NCBI RefSeq assembly: GCF_051020985.1
Contig: NC_135002.1
Coordinates: 1,488,001-1,552,000 of the forward strand
Source of the DNA: Nomia melanderi
Lineage: Eukaryota > Arthropoda > Insecta > Hymenoptera > Halictidae
DNA length: 64,000 nucleotides
Direction: 5' to 3'
Part shown: positions 45,301 to 51,441 of the stretch, in pieces
Layout of the letters: each line of letters begins with the position of its first letter
Position numbering within the stretch: position 1 is the stretch's first letter
Program-made: the position numbers and the translations under genes
Notes under the pieces: generated by a model
Told to the model about the DNA's origin: nothing
What the model saw: only the letters and a program-made list of their open reading frames with translations
The model's database searches: none

Positions 45301-47474
45301 CCGTTTATTGAAATGTTCATATACTGATATTGTCACTTGTAACAGTCTTTCTAGTTCGTTTATGTGGTTATTACAGTATTCAAGCGGAAGCATTTATTTC
45401 CAAAGTCATTCCAGATTAAGTACTCTTGTAATGTTATATGGAATCCTATGAATCCTATGTAATTTCTGAGTGGATTGGTGATTTCCAGAAAACGAGGACG
45501 ATCCTGAAAGGTGCTCCAGTTATCCTAGCACCAGGCTTCAAAAGGAAGAAGCGCGAACGCGTTCGCAGGATGCTCAAAACGTATCCTTTTGCTATTAGCA
45601 CCTGCTAATAACGACTTTCTATCCTAATTTACCATTTGCACTACACATAGCATACACATTTTATTATCCACAAATATATAATCCATTTAGATTATTTTAT
45701 TTCCAATATTCAATCATAATATTTAAACATAATTCTCCAAATTCCATTTTCCCTATCCAAGAAAAGAATGAAAGCTAATTACCCAAAGCATGTATCGACT
45801 TTCTATCCTAATTTACCATTTGCACAACATATAGCATACACATTTTATCATCCACAAATACATAATCCATTTAGATTACTTTATTTCCAATATTCAATTA
45901 CAATATTTAAACATAATTCAAAAAATTCCATTTTCCCTTCTCTGCCAAGGAGACGATGAAAGCTAATTAACGAAAGCGTGTATCGACTTCTTATCCCAGT
46001 TTCATAATCCTCGGTCCCAGATAATTAATATAAGATCCGTAATCTATTAATTACTTCGGGGCAAATGGGGATTGCATTCTTCGAGACGCGGTGTAGTATT
46101 GATTACCCAGGGGAGATGAAAATCGGGGGCGACAGCGGGAAACCAGCAACTGGATTTTCTTCCGGGTTTCCGCTCCCCGGAAGATTTAAAGCTTCGCCAA
46201 ACGTTAGACGAGGATCTATTTTCCTTAATCCTGTCGGAACCAGGCTGGGAGCCAGGCTCTTGGGGGAGCGGGAGAGATCGATGGCCACGCACGTGATCCA
46301 TCCTAGCCAGGAGATCTCGTCGACAGCGATCCACGTGAGTGGCCAATTTCGTTTGGATATAAATTTATGTGTAAATAAGAAATAAACGGAATGACACTTG
46401 TGTTTCGTCTGATATCGAGAATTTTGCGAGGAGAGAAACACACGGTACATGGTGGAATTTATTTAAAATATCAGAAATTCTATAAGTGAGACGTACAACT
46501 ATTTCGGTAACAATTTCTACAAGCAAACCTTCCTATTTAAAACAATAAAAGGGAACTCATTGTTCAAAATATCAGAAGTTCCATAAATTCGGAGATACAA
46601 CTATCTCAGTAACAGTAATTTCTATAAACGAATCTTCCTATTCGAAATAATAGAAAACAGAAAATGATTGTTCAAGATACTAGAAGTTCTATAAGTAAGA
46701 CGTATAACTATTTCGGTAACAATTTTTACAAGCGAACCTTCCCATCTAGAACAGCAGAAAAAGGAAACTCATTGTTCGAAATACCAAAAGTTCCACAAAT
46801 AAGAGACAGAACTAATTCAGTAACAACAATTTCTACAAAAAAACCATCCTACTTGAAACAATAAAAAAAAACTCATTATTCAAAATACCAAAAGTTCTAT
46901 AAATAAAACACAGAACTAATTCAGTAACAATTTCCACAAAGAAACCATCCTATTTGGAACAATAGAAAACTGAAACTCATTCAAACTACCAAAAGTCCCA
47001 AAAATACACAGAACAAATTCGATAACAGCAATTTCTACAAACAACCAGCCGCGAAACCTGAAACAAATAAGTTCCGACGCGGCAAGCAAGCAGCCACCGC
47101 GCGCCTCGTTAATGGCCCGCTTTTAAATCGATCGAAACGCCCTGCGATAACGGAATTAAAGTCGGCTAACACCTCGGCGAGTTAAGCGGCTTCCGGCCGG
47201 TGGAAGTTGTCAGCTCCGCTGATCGCGCGCGCCAATTACATCGCTCCCTTTCGCCGCCGCGGCTGTCGGCCGCGATTTCCGCTTCTTCCTGTTCCGCGGA
47301 CGCTAATCTCTCGACACGGTTTCGCAGGAGTTCGAGGCTACGCCGAAGACGGCCCGGCACGTGACCGTCGCGTGGCTCGAGGCTTCAGCTTCCGCGTCCA
47401 CGCCACCGGAAACGGAGGAATTCGCGGTCCAGCTGGCCCCTGATTACTGCGACTGCCCGTGCCAACATCGATGA
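12036..47474 (+). CDS. LIG3: DNA ligase III, complete (20 coding exons, 1010 residues)
   Basis: Exons (plus strand): 12036-12351, 14551-14826, 37180-37418, 39764-39843, 40281-40358, 40528-40705, 40812-40967, 41545-41676, 41746-41825, 41880-41967, 42048-42125, 42420-42543, 42791-42861, 42944-43090, 43553-43758, 44193-44532, 44615-44728, 45489-45580, 46244-46334, 47328-47474. All introns are GT-AG and the phases join without a break. The ATP-dependent enzyme seals nicks in base-excision and single-strand-break repair and in mitochondrial DNA. Visible: PARP-type zinc finger (C24, C27, H56, C59), DNA-binding domain about 165-390, active-site lysine K412 in EVKYDGER, LDSEI 461-465, FVFD 497-500, EGLVLKD 559-565, WLKVKK 577-582, OB-fold motif GISIRFPRVTRIRDDKDW 703-720, Lys/Glu linker, BRCT about 906-985 with LGA, ATHV and W978. 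The domain order fits ligase III; ligases I and IV lack this zinc finger. The length is close to the vertebrate protein. The BRCT is the usual XRCC1-binding region. Confidence 0.97.
12590..13236. repeat. Minisatellite with a GTCCA-GTGGATT core
   Basis: About thirty degenerate units of roughly 20-24 bp built on GAGTCCAGTGGATTCCAAGA. Units vary by substitutions and small gaps; some carry AATGGATT in place of AGTGGATT. It lies fully inside LIG3 intron 1. Confidence 0.9.
14015..14440. repeat. 71-bp tandem repeat, six copies
   Basis: Copies begin TTCAATTYGAATTYTGTT at 14015, 14086, 14157, 14228, 14299 and 14370, an exact 71-bp period. Two subtypes alternate (CGAATTCTGTTGAGCTCGATGC and TGAATTTTGTTTAGCTCGATAC), which points to amplification of a two-unit block. 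It ends about 110 bp before exon 2. Confidence 0.95.
14551..14826 (+). CDS. LIG3: LIG3 exon 2: linker and start of DNA-binding domain
   Basis: Residues 106-197, phase 1 at both ends; acceptor TTCCAG, donor GTGAGT. A Lys/Ser-rich linker (KKEADTSKRKSTPTKAGKP) is followed by the helical start of the DNA-binding domain (FEAFQKLCEDIAKVDAYTDK). The reading continues directly into GFKSDTVLW of exon 3, so no coding exon is missing from the long intron between them. Confidence 0.93.
16600..17190. repeat. Purine-rich degenerate minisatellite (GAAAGTTTGA)n
   Basis: About 30-bp units of the form GAAGTTTGAAGGTTTGAGAATTGAAAACTTTGAAA. Read on the minus strand it gives a 295-codon open frame of repeated FNYQTFKVFNSQTFKL segments, open only because the unit lacks stops in that frame. 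Confidence 0.9.
18300..18655. repeat. About 91-bp tandem repeat (array A)
   Basis: Units contain AAACAAGAATCATTC, GAAGTCCCAATGACAAATTTCCC, a CTCTATA block and TTGCATTTCAATTCATT. The GAAGTCC block recurs at about 18460, 18551 and 18643; a weaker first unit lies at 18340-18420. The same unit forms the array at 22137-22760. Confidence 0.8.
20270..20450. repeat. Two-copy tandem repeat
   Basis: The block GAAGGAACATAAGGATTTGG with flanking GAGAAATCTAAGTCTT and AGAATATTAATTTRCA occurs twice in tandem. Confidence 0.75.
20913..21130. mobile_element. TTAA-type short element, CCCTTTGCACTC family
   Basis: Starts ATAACCCTTTGCATTCGAG and ends CTAGTGCAAAGGGTTAA, giving imperfect terminal inverted repeats. 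Relatives of the left end (CCTTTGCACTCGGGAGGTGA, CCCTTTGCAGTCGAGAAGTGA) occur at 58390 and 58577, and of the right end at 25737, 25936, 26131 and near 40467. There is no coding capacity. Classification as a MITE is inference. Confidence 0.55.
22137..22760. repeat. About 95-bp tandem repeat (array B)
   Basis: Five to six units with the block TTGCATTTCARTTYATTTAG followed by AAAGAAACAAGAATC and AATCCTAATGACAAATTT. Same unit family as the array at 18300-18655, 3.6 kb away. Confidence 0.8.
24280..24785. repeat. Simple repeat: (GAATTT)n then degenerate (TCAATT/ATCAAT)n
   Basis: Seven GAATTT hexamers are followed by about 450 bp of ATATCAATTTCAATATCAAT-like sequence. It is low complexity with no coding signal. 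Confidence 0.95.
25210..25597. mobile_element. TTAA-type short element, CCCTTTGCGGACGAA family (388 bp)
   Basis: Flanked by TTAA at both ends. Left end TTAACCCTTTCCGGACGAACGTTGACATTTCG; right end is its inverted match, CGACATTCGTCCGCAAAGGGTTAA. The interior matches other copies (TTTAGCTTCATCTGTTGA; a TTTCCTATTTTCCTGTT block). There is no coding frame. TTAA plus CCC ends resemble piggyBac-type non-autonomous elements, but no transposase is present, so the superfamily is inferred. Confidence 0.65.
25590..26145. repeat. About 195-bp tandem repeat built from an AAAGGGTT-type element end
   Basis: Three units, each ending GTGCAAAGGGTTGAAGGCGA, with shared blocks GATTGGACATTCGATATTTAATATCATACC and ATTTCTCTTCGA. 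Boundaries fall at about 25740, 25938 and 26135. A TTAA-type element seems to have been amplified in tandem. Confidence 0.8.
29341..29535. mobile_element. TTAA-type short element, CCCTTTGCGGACGAA family
   Basis: Left end ACCTTTGCGGACGAATGTCGAGG, right end GAATCTTCCGCAAAGGGTTAA. The interior block TTTAGCTTCATCTGTTGAAGG is the reverse complement of the start of the 33133 copy, so the two copies are in opposite orientation. Confidence 0.6.
29906..30478. mobile_element. Fold-back element with long inverted arms and telomere-like centre
   Basis: Left arm 29911-30009 and right arm 30369-30478 are inverted matches sharing TTTCTGGCTTTCGGG, GAGAGCCGTGTCC, TAGGAATTTTTTCCC, GCCAGCATTGC and CTAAAGGCACA. 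A second, inner pair surrounds the block GATTTCAATAGATTCCCTAT (30159-30202, inverted as three 47-bp tandem copies in 30241-30368). Between them lies AACCTAACCCTAACCTAACCC (about 30205-30228). There is no open frame of note. It is probably a non-autonomous DNA element; the family is unknown. Confidence 0.7.
30492..30708. mobile_element. TTAA-type short element, CCCTTTGCCAC variant
   Basis: TTAACCCTTTGCCACACAATGACG at the left, TACGTCAAAGGGTTAA at the right. It sits 13 bp beyond the fold-back element, nested or adjacent. Confidence 0.55.
31262..31469. mobile_element. TTAA-type short element, CACTAGAA family
   Basis: Ends TTAACACTAGAATCACCGTACCAG and GCTTCTAGTGTTAA. A related sequence (AACACTAGAACAACCGTACCAG, followed by the same CGCAATTATTGATATTT block) occurs at 21178-21420, and a weaker one near 47964. 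Confidence 0.65.
32571..33050. repeat. 182-bp tandem repeat, three near-identical copies
   Basis: The block GTAGCTTTCGGATGACGGAG begins at 32571, 32753 and 32935, an exact 182-bp period, and copies match almost base for base over the shared length. The high identity indicates a recent duplication. Confidence 0.95.
33133..33321. mobile_element. TTAA-type short element, CCCTTCGCGGACGAA family (189 bp)
   Basis: TTAACCCTTCGCGGACGAAGATTC at the left and TTCGTTCGCGAAGGGTTAA at the right, with TTAA on both sides. Closest relative in the window: 43265-43496, which lies inside LIG3 intron 14. Confidence 0.65.
33825..34560. repeat. About 190-bp tandem repeat, four copies
   Basis: The block AAATGYCCAGAAATNTATTGTTTTCATTTT recurs near 33828, 34023, 34195 and 34391, each time followed by an AAATAAG-TACTGCAATTGCTC block and TAATTCACCTNGGAATACAAAG. 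Confidence 0.85.
34900..35395. repeat. Tandem repeat (three copies) ending in an (AAAC)n microsatellite
   Basis: Units carry AATTGAAGAACTAAATA, GGATATTTATT and TTAATTTGTTTTCAACTTGTCC. The array ends in seven AAAC tetranucleotides at about 35364-35392. Confidence 0.85.
36190..36635. repeat. 161-bp tandem repeat
   Basis: The block ATAAAATAGGAAATAAGAAA with AAAGGAACGRTGATACCTGTGTC recurs at 36378 and 36539; a partial copy lies just upstream. Confidence 0.8.
37180..37418 (+). CDS. LIG3: LIG3 exon 3: DNA-binding domain
   Basis: Residues 198-277; acceptor TGTTTCAG, donor GTAAAT, ends in phase 0. GFKSDTVLWVKMLLP, then YNLQSKQLVKLFSRIL and a helical stretch typical of the ligase III DNA-binding domain. 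Confidence 0.95.
38309..38612. repeat. Direct repeat, 93 bp, two copies 211 bp apart
   Basis: 38309-38401 and 38520-38612 match almost perfectly, from CACTATTTCGCCATTAACGTG to CTTGGAACGATGGAATGC. The near-identity suggests recent copying. Confidence 0.9.
39236..39500. repeat. About 117-bp tandem repeat with (TA)n tracts
   Basis: Three copies of TCAATGAATTANTAATNATAATAAATAAAAGTAGT...TATCGATCATANTTGAGAAA, two with TTATATATATATATA tracts and ACCTAGATCTCTTCT. The TATCGATCATAGTTGAGAAAT block also occurs in the TTAA-type element at 611-843 and near 42357. Confidence 0.85.
39764..39843 (+). CDS. LIG3: LIG3 exon 4: DNA-binding domain
   Basis: Residues 278-303 plus two bases of 304: VEQFLEKLSFLTKEDEQIQH continuing FRSLIS. 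Acceptor TTCAG, donor GTACAG, phase 2. Confidence 0.92.
40281..40358 (+). CDS. LIG3: LIG3 exon 5: DNA-binding domain
   Basis: Residues 304-329: CTCNDLKMIIRLIKHDLRIN, then AGPKH. The KHDLRINAG block is typical of ATP-dependent ligase DNA-binding domains. Acceptor CTCTAG, donor GTGAGC, phase 2. Confidence 0.93.
40528..40705 (+). CDS. LIG3: LIG3 exon 6: end of DNA-binding domain and approach to the active site
   Basis: Residues 330-389: LGAVHDDAYAAFQTSRDLVN, then a Ser/Pro linker (PPPSSSKSPSG) and VALTLMTPVLPML, the segment just before the adenylation domain. Donor GTGAGC, phase 0. The flanking intron has a CTTTGCACTC/GAGTGCAAAG pair (40407-40472) like the ends of TTAA-type elements. Confidence 0.94.
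40812..40967 (+). CDS. LIG3: LIG3 exon 7: active-site lysine (motif I)
   Basis: Residues 390-441. SEVKYDGERVQVHKRG holds motif I; K412 is the lysine that takes the AMP. RYFSRSLKPVLPHK follows. Acceptor AACAG, donor GTAATT, phase 0 at both ends. Confidence 0.97.
40985..41450. repeat. About 96-bp tandem repeat in LIG3 intron 7
   Basis: The block GACTGCATTAG starts at 40995, 41091, 41185, 41281 and 41377 (offset to GCATTA), spacing 94-96 bp. Each unit carries TTTAAATTTGAATGCTTCGA and TTAATCTCAATTTCTATTGTAAAT. The first four copies are highly similar. The array makes up most of the 577-bp intron. Confidence 0.95.
41545..41676 (+). CDS. LIG3: LIG3 exon 8: adenylation domain, motif III
   Basis: Residues 442-485. 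FPGGDDLILDSEILVIDTKT carries motif III Glu (E464). The donor is CACAAG-GTTCGA, an unusual +3 T but with +5 G; the protein continues correctly into exon 9. Confidence 0.93.
41746..41825 (+). CDS. LIG3: LIG3 exon 9: adenylation domain, motif IIIa
   Basis: Residues 486-511. FKDANVCLFVFDCIYYNGE includes motif IIIa FVFD (497-500). Acceptor TTCGCAG, donor GTAAGT, phase 2. Confidence 0.95.
41880..41967 (+). CDS. LIG3: LIG3 exon 10: adenylation domain
   Basis: Residues 512-541: SMMHRRQILKEKMTEIPNRI, then MLSEVQEIH. Intron 9 is only 54 bp. Acceptor GTTTAG, donor GTAAAT, phase 0. Confidence 0.93.
42048..42125 (+). CDS. LIG3: LIG3 exon 11: adenylation domain, motif IV
   Basis: Residues 542-567; LGLEGLVLKDVT includes motif IV (EGLVLK, 559-564). 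Donor GTAAGT. Intron 11 contains a diverged TTAA-type element (42158-42403, AACCCTTTCTC to AATGGGTTAA). Confidence 0.95.
42420..42543 (+). CDS. LIG3: LIG3 exon 12: adenylation domain, motif V
   Basis: Residues 568-608. GKYEPGKRHWLKVKKDYL holds motif V (WLKVKK). The OB-fold start, VLGAWYGTGNKG, follows. The donor is GTTCGT, again with +3 T; phase 1. Confidence 0.94.
42669..42790. repeat. Tandem duplication of the splice acceptor region of LIG3 exon 13
   Basis: TTCTGATTCTGAAGCTGTCC-GATCACTTTAG ends at 42729 and again at 42790, exactly 61 bp apart. The second AG is the real acceptor of exon 13. The first would add 61 nt and shift the frame. Confidence 0.9.
42791..42861 (+). CDS. LIG3: LIG3 exon 13: OB-fold
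   Basis: Residues 609-632: GMMSIFLMGCYDEDSDKWLT, then VTK. Acceptor CTTTAG (second of two duplicated copies), donor GTAAAG, phase 0. Confidence 0.94.
42944..43090 (+). CDS. LIG3: LIG3 exon 14: OB-fold
   Basis: Residues 633-681: VHTGHDDATL through VPSWLRAKKPMIPDFVARDP. Acceptor TTTCAG, donor GTGTAA, phase 0. Confidence 0.94.
43265..43496. mobile_element. TTAA-type short element in LIG3 intron 14
   Basis: Left end TTAACCCTTCGCGGACGAAGATTC is nearly identical to the element at 33133. The right end (TTCGGCATTCGACGAGTTAA) is diverged. TTAA on both sides. Confidence 0.6.
43553..43758 (+). CDS. LIG3: LIG3 exon 15: OB-fold with C-terminal motif VI
   Basis: Residues 682-749. PVWEITGAEFTDQGVHTADG leads into ISIRFPRVTRIRDDKDW (704-720), the conserved end of the catalytic core, and ATNLAELRNLF. 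Acceptor TTTCAG, donor GTATTT, phase 2. Confidence 0.96.
44193..44532 (+). CDS. LIG3: LIG3 exon 16: linker between catalytic core and BRCT
   Basis: Residues 750-863, low-complexity and charged. EPKKRRKSKK (778-787) looks like a nuclear localisation signal. IKEEP occurs three times, with lysines at 809, 825 and 834; each fits the psi-K-x-E SUMO consensus. It ends EFYAFVDKD; the splice to exon 17 is in phase. Confidence 0.92.
44615..44728 (+). CDS. LIG3: LIG3 exon 17: linker before BRCT
   Basis: Residues 864-901: YVEYSAAGAPLNWIDGREPQ through PLSSFSAGEL. I recognise no motif, but the in-phase GT-AG borders and the position support it. Confidence 0.85.
44729..45488 (+). other. LIG3 intron 17
   Basis: 760 bp. 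Includes a (TAGATAGA)n-like simple repeat at 44930-45145 (units TATAGATAGATAATATAGAT). No exon was recognised. Confidence 0.85.
45489..45580 (+). CDS. LIG3: LIG3 exon 18: start of BRCT domain
   Basis: Residues 902-931: TILKGAPVILAPGFKRKKRE, then RVRRMLK. This is the first strand and helix of a BRCT fold. The donor GTATCC splits codon 932 and joins exon 19 to read MLKTLGARLLGERE. Confidence 0.9.
45590..45985. repeat. About 190-bp two-copy tandem repeat in LIG3 intron 18
   Basis: The two copies share CTTTCTATCCTAATTTACCA, ATAGCATACACATTTTATNATCCACAAATA and ATAATCCATTTAGATTANTTTATTTCCAATATTCAAT. Confidence 0.9.
46244..46334 (+). CDS. LIG3: LIG3 exon 19: BRCT domain
   Basis: Residues 932-962. 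The BRCT glycine turn LGA (933-935) and the ATHV strand (946-949) are present, followed by HPSQEISSTAIH. The 5' border was set by phase and by the BRCT pattern: acceptor AACCAG before GCTGGGAGCC. Upstream frame (46065-46243) is intron. Confidence 0.9.
46380..47050. repeat. Degenerate tandem repeat in LIG3 intron 19
   Basis: Five or six units of about 105-115 bp with the blocks AACTATTTCGGTAACAATTT, CTACAAACGAACCTTCCTATT and GGAACTCATTGTTCAAAATA. Copies are well diverged. Confidence 0.8.
47328..47474 (+). CDS. LIG3: LIG3 exon 20: end of BRCT, C terminus and stop
   Basis: Residues 963-1010 and TGA at 47472-47474. EFEATPKTARHVTVAWLEAS contains the conserved BRCT tryptophan W978. The tail (TPPETEEFAVQLAPDYCDCP, CQHR) is not domain-like and overlaps the first copy of a tandem triplication. 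Confidence 0.9.
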   Translation, partial: EFEATPKTARHVTVAWLEASASASTPPETEEFAVQLAPDYCDCPCQHR

Positions 47475-47972
47475 CCCTTGACGCCATTTTTTGGCGTGCT
47501 GATGTGGAGTAGTCGATTGTTTGGGGATTGTGGTTTGAAACGCAATTGGGAAGGATTCTATGTTATTGTAATTTAAACAGTACTGTAATTATGGTAGCTT
47601 AACGGAGGAATTCGTGGAGCCAACATCGATGACTCTGGACGTCTGTTTTTGGCGTGCTGATGTCAAGTAGTCGATTTTTTCTTGGGAATTGTGGTTTGAA
47701 ACGCAATTGGGAAGATGACTTCTATGCGATGAAAATACTCAGTTACCGGAGTTATTGTAATTAAAACAGTACTGTTGTAATCATTGCAGCTTAACGGAGA
47801 AATTCGCAATTGCTACGACTGCTCGTTCCGTCACCGATAACCCCAGATGTCATTTTTTGGCGTGCTGACGTGGAGTAGTCGATTGTTTGGGGATTGTGGT
47901 TTAAAACGCAAGTAGAAGGAGATGATTTCTATGTTATCGTAATTAAAACAGTGCTGTCATAATTATTGTAGC
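47411..47972. repeat. 190-bp tandem triplication covering the LIG3 stop codon and 3' UTR
   Basis: Copies start AACGGAGGAATTCG at 47411, 47601 and 47792. Each carries TTTTTGGCGTGCTGA and GTAGTCGATT, with a GGGATTGTGGTTTGAAACGCAA or similar block. Copy 1 holds the last 20 codons and the TGA; copy 2 has lost part of that segment; copy 3 keeps a diverged version ending TAA. Confidence 0.92.
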
Positions 47973-48344
47973 TCAACACTGGAACTACCGAGCATTTCGT
48001 ACGATTAGGCAATCTGTGTCATTCAACGAGAACTTTGTAATGACATTGATAGTTAATGTCCTTAGTCTTGCAATCGCAGAGCTCCTTATTTCAATCTCTG
48101 TTTAGAAATATGACTTTGTGTAAGCTACGAACATTGAATTGAACGAGTTAGTCTAAGAGTAACTAATACTAATGAATATTTCAGAATCTCTCATTAAGAG
48201 TGGAATTTTTTACGAAGAAACCGAGTGCATGTCGCGCGAGAATATCTGTACACCGTATCTTTTGTCAATCATGAAAAATCTAATGTGTATTGCTTTGTAC
48301 AAACTGCTCTGAATTTTAGAATAATGCCAGAAAAGTGATTTTTA

Positions 48345-48350
48345 AATAAA
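48345..48350 (+). terminator. Candidate LIG3 polyadenylation signal AATAAA
   Basis: First AATAAA on the plus strand after the stop codon, giving a 3' UTR of about 0.87 kb. Position only; not proven. Confidence 0.45.
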
Positions 48351-48769
48351 TGAATTAATACTGTGAAATTTTTATTTCTCCCAGAGGCCATCATCCCTGT
48401 AATTGCATTTCCTCGGAGCTACGATAAAAAGTAAATAGATTCCGATGACGAATAGATCGCTATTAAATTCTCGCGTCGCTCCATCGTGCTTTAGCGAAGA
48501 AGCCATGGAAAAAAGATCAAGTTCGCGCCTCGCTACGGTTAATTAACACTGTCGGAACATTCCGACGATTGCTAAACGTCGAGGGATCCGTCGGTGTTCG
48601 TGCATCGTTCGAATAATCGTGCACTGTTCCCTAATTAGTAGAAAGAAGAAAGATTGGCTTACCTTTCGGCACGGTTCTGCAGTCGATACCTCGCGTCGCG
48701 AAGAAGGTAATTAGGAATTCGATAAAAACGAAGTTTCCGTAATACTCTGGAAGTACGTGGAACTCATTT

Positions 48770-49290
48770 CAGTTTTACCAGTTTTCAATTACGAAGTTAA
48801 GGAAGTTACAAGGTTCAAAGTAGTTTCAGTTTTCAATTTCAACGCCTTTGAAGCTTGAATGGTCGGAACGGTTTCAGTTTTTAGTTTCAGAATGGTGGAA
48901 GTTACTTGAAAAAGATTTTGTTTTTAGGTTCAAAATGACAGGAGTGTCAATGCTCAAAATAGTTTTAGTTTTTAGTTTCAATGCTTAAAACAGTTTCAGT
49001 TCTCAATCTCTAAACCTTTAAAGCTTCAATGCTCGAAAGAGTTTCAGTTTTTAGTTTCATCGCTCAAAATAGTTTCAGTTCTCAATCTCTAGATCTTTAA
49101 AGCTTCAATGCTCAAAACAGTTTCAGTTCTCAATCTCTAAACCTTTAAAGTTTCAACGCTCAAAACAGTTTCAATGTTCAGTTTCAAAATGACAAGAGTT
49201 CCACTACTCAAAACAATTTCAGTTTTCAGTTCCACTACTCAAACCACTTTCAGTTCTCAATCTCAAAGCCTTTAAAGCTTCACTACTCAA
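48770..49290. repeat. Degenerate short tandem repeat (CAGTTTCAGTTNTCAATCTC)
   Basis: Many 35-65-bp units built on CTCAAAACAGTTTCAGTTCTCAATCTC and AACCTTTAAAGCTTCAATG. Confidence 0.9.
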
Positions 49291-50193
49291 AACAGTATCA
49301 GTATTCACAAATTTATAATTGATCATTATTATAGAACTATCGTCGAACGAGAATGGTCAGAAAATTATTATTAAACTCTTAATTATCATTCGCGTGGTTC
49401 CATTTTTTACCTCTAGGAACACCAAGCTTGTATTAATCTTTGAATAAATATTAACGAATATTATTTCTTTTTCCAATATTTTGAGCGACAAGAAATCAAC
49501 ATTTTGAATGTCTTTGAATGTCGCGTTTCTCTAAGTCTTTCCAGGGAGAAATGCTTTCTCCATTGGCTCGAAGGTTCTCCATCGACAAGGGTGACTAAAT
49601 AATTCAACAACACACAGAGTTTTGTAAGATGAATTTTCTTATAGTGTGATCTCTTGAGTATGTTCACCGATATGGACACAATTAACTCAGATATGTTTGA
49701 ACTTCCGTGACGAAGCTCGGTAGGATCGTTTTCCTCGATCGATCACGGGCAAATCGTCGCGTTTCTAGAAGTCGAAGCTTGTGTTTCGGAAAATAGAGCG
49801 GATTAATATCGATATTACTTCCTCTATCGACTTGCTCGCGTGATCTTTCGCGAGGGTAACGCGCGAAAACGATCCTGTACGATTTATCGCGTTGTACATC
49901 TCAATTCTATCGGATTTGCGGTTTCGCGGGCGTTCTGACAGAATTCTCGGGCACGCGAACGGAAGGACGGGAATCTAGCCGAAGGATAAATTGGACGCAG
50001 ACGAGGAAATATCTAATTCGCAGAAACCTCTACAAAGATCCTGCAATCGTGAAACAAACAGTCGTTGGAACTTAACGAGACTAGCGATCGGGTGTCCTAC
50101 AAAATTCGTTAACCTGTTCACCGACGACTCACTCAACCTTCTTATCACCGTCTTCAACGTGAAACTTCACCTTTATTTCCAAAAACTACCAAA

Positions 50194-50645
50194 GTCGATT
50201 CACTGAATTCATTTCATACTTTCATCAGCAAATTTGAAGCTATCGATCCGAATTCTACAATATCCGAGCATCAATTGCCTTCCGTCAGCACGATAACAAG
50301 TGATCGAAACAATAGATCTCTAAAACAAGCGTTTCTCGAAGTCGATTCACTGAATTAATTCCATATCTTCATCATCAAATTTCAAGCTATCGATCCGAAT
50401 TCCTCGATATCCGAGCATCAATTGCCTTCCGTCAGCACGATAACAAATCTAGCGATCGAAACAATGGATCTCTAAAACAAGCATTTCTCAAAGTCGATTC
50501 ACTGAATTGATTTCATACTTTCATCAGCAAATTTGAAGCTATCGATCCGAATTCTACAATATCCGAGCATCAATTGCCTTCCGTCAGCACGATAACAAAT
50601 CTAGCGATCGAAACAATGGATCTCTAAAACAATCATTTCTCGAAG
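50194..50645. repeat. 147-152-bp tandem repeat, three copies
   Basis: GTCGATTCACTGAATT starts copies at 50194, 50341 and 50493. Shared interior AAGCTATCGATCCGAATTC and GCATCAATTGCCTTCCGTCAGCACGATAACAA. Copies 1 and 3 are most alike. Confidence 0.93.
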
Positions 50646-50692
50646 TAACTCAACAAAACAGAACTCGAACAAACACACCTCCCCTTAACCAG

Positions 50693-50926
50693 TTAACACA
50701 TTGACTGCCACGTAAACACTTATCAAAACTCCCATGTACTCGAAACGGTTTTCTCTATCAACCAGAAACTGGGAAATCAAGATTCTTCTTAATAATTGCT
50801 CCATTATCTTTCTTACATCTCATATGTCCAACAAAATTCGGTTCGTTCGATACGTCACGAAAGAAATGTCCACGTTTCTGTAAAATATGTCACCCGAATT
50901 CGGGTGACGTGCAGTCAAAGTGTTAA
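50693..50926. mobile_element. TTAA-type short element, CACATTGACTGCCACG family
   Basis: TTAACACATTGACTGCCACG at the left and CGTGCAGTCAAAGTGTTAA at the right form imperfect inverted ends with TTAA borders. A perfect 20-bp palindrome, GTCACCCGAATTCGGGTGAC, lies at 50889-50908 just inside the right end. Confidence 0.55.
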
Positions 50927-50981
50927 CTGTGTTCGACGAGTATTGGCGCTTAACGGTGCCAACTTGTTCAACGATGGATTA

Positions 50982-50987
50982 TTTATT
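50982..50987 (-). terminator. Candidate polyadenylation signal for the allatostatin gene
   Basis: AATAAA on the minus strand (TTTATT on plus), about 455 bp past the stop codon of the allatostatin exon. Confidence 0.35.
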
Positions 50988-51441
50988 TTCCAAGACAAAC
51001 ATGTAATTCTTCTCCGTTTCACTTTAGTGTTTTAGGATACATTTCAAGTGCATTTCATTATACACTTCATTATTCGATTTCATCGCGCGCAATGAGAGAT
51101 TTTTCAAACTAAACTCCACACTTAACTGGTTAAGGATCTTAACAACCCGTTTCTCTATCGCAACATAAAATCCACCGTTTTTCGCAACGCAATTCACTTC
51201 CGGCATCGTTACTCTCTGCGATTTCGCAGCGAGATGTCAACGAGCTTTCAAGCGACAAGAAAGTCGGTCGGTAAACAGGTTAAAGAACGAAAACAAATCG
51301 ACCGGGGGAGTCGCGATGCAAGTCGGCCGGAAACGGACGTCGGAAGCTGGCTGGCCGGGCCGGGGGAGGGACAGACGGAGAGTTCAGAGGGAAAAGAGAG
51401 AGAGATAGGAAGCTTTTGCCGTGTCCTATGGGGGTGGCGGT

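Larger units (their letters stand above)
48351..50981. other. Spacer between convergent LIG3 and allatostatin genes
   Basis: No gene was seen. Contains a degenerate array of AAAACAGTTTCAGTTCTCAATCTC units (48770-49290), a CpG-rich block (49690-49990), a three-copy 147-152-bp array (50194-50645) and a TTAA-type element (50693-50926). Confidence 0.75.

Noticed and set aside
46065..46243. Extending LIG3 exon 19 upstream along its open frame
   Set aside because: The phase left by exon 18 and the BRCT pattern (MLK-T-LGARLLGE) require the acceptor at 46243.
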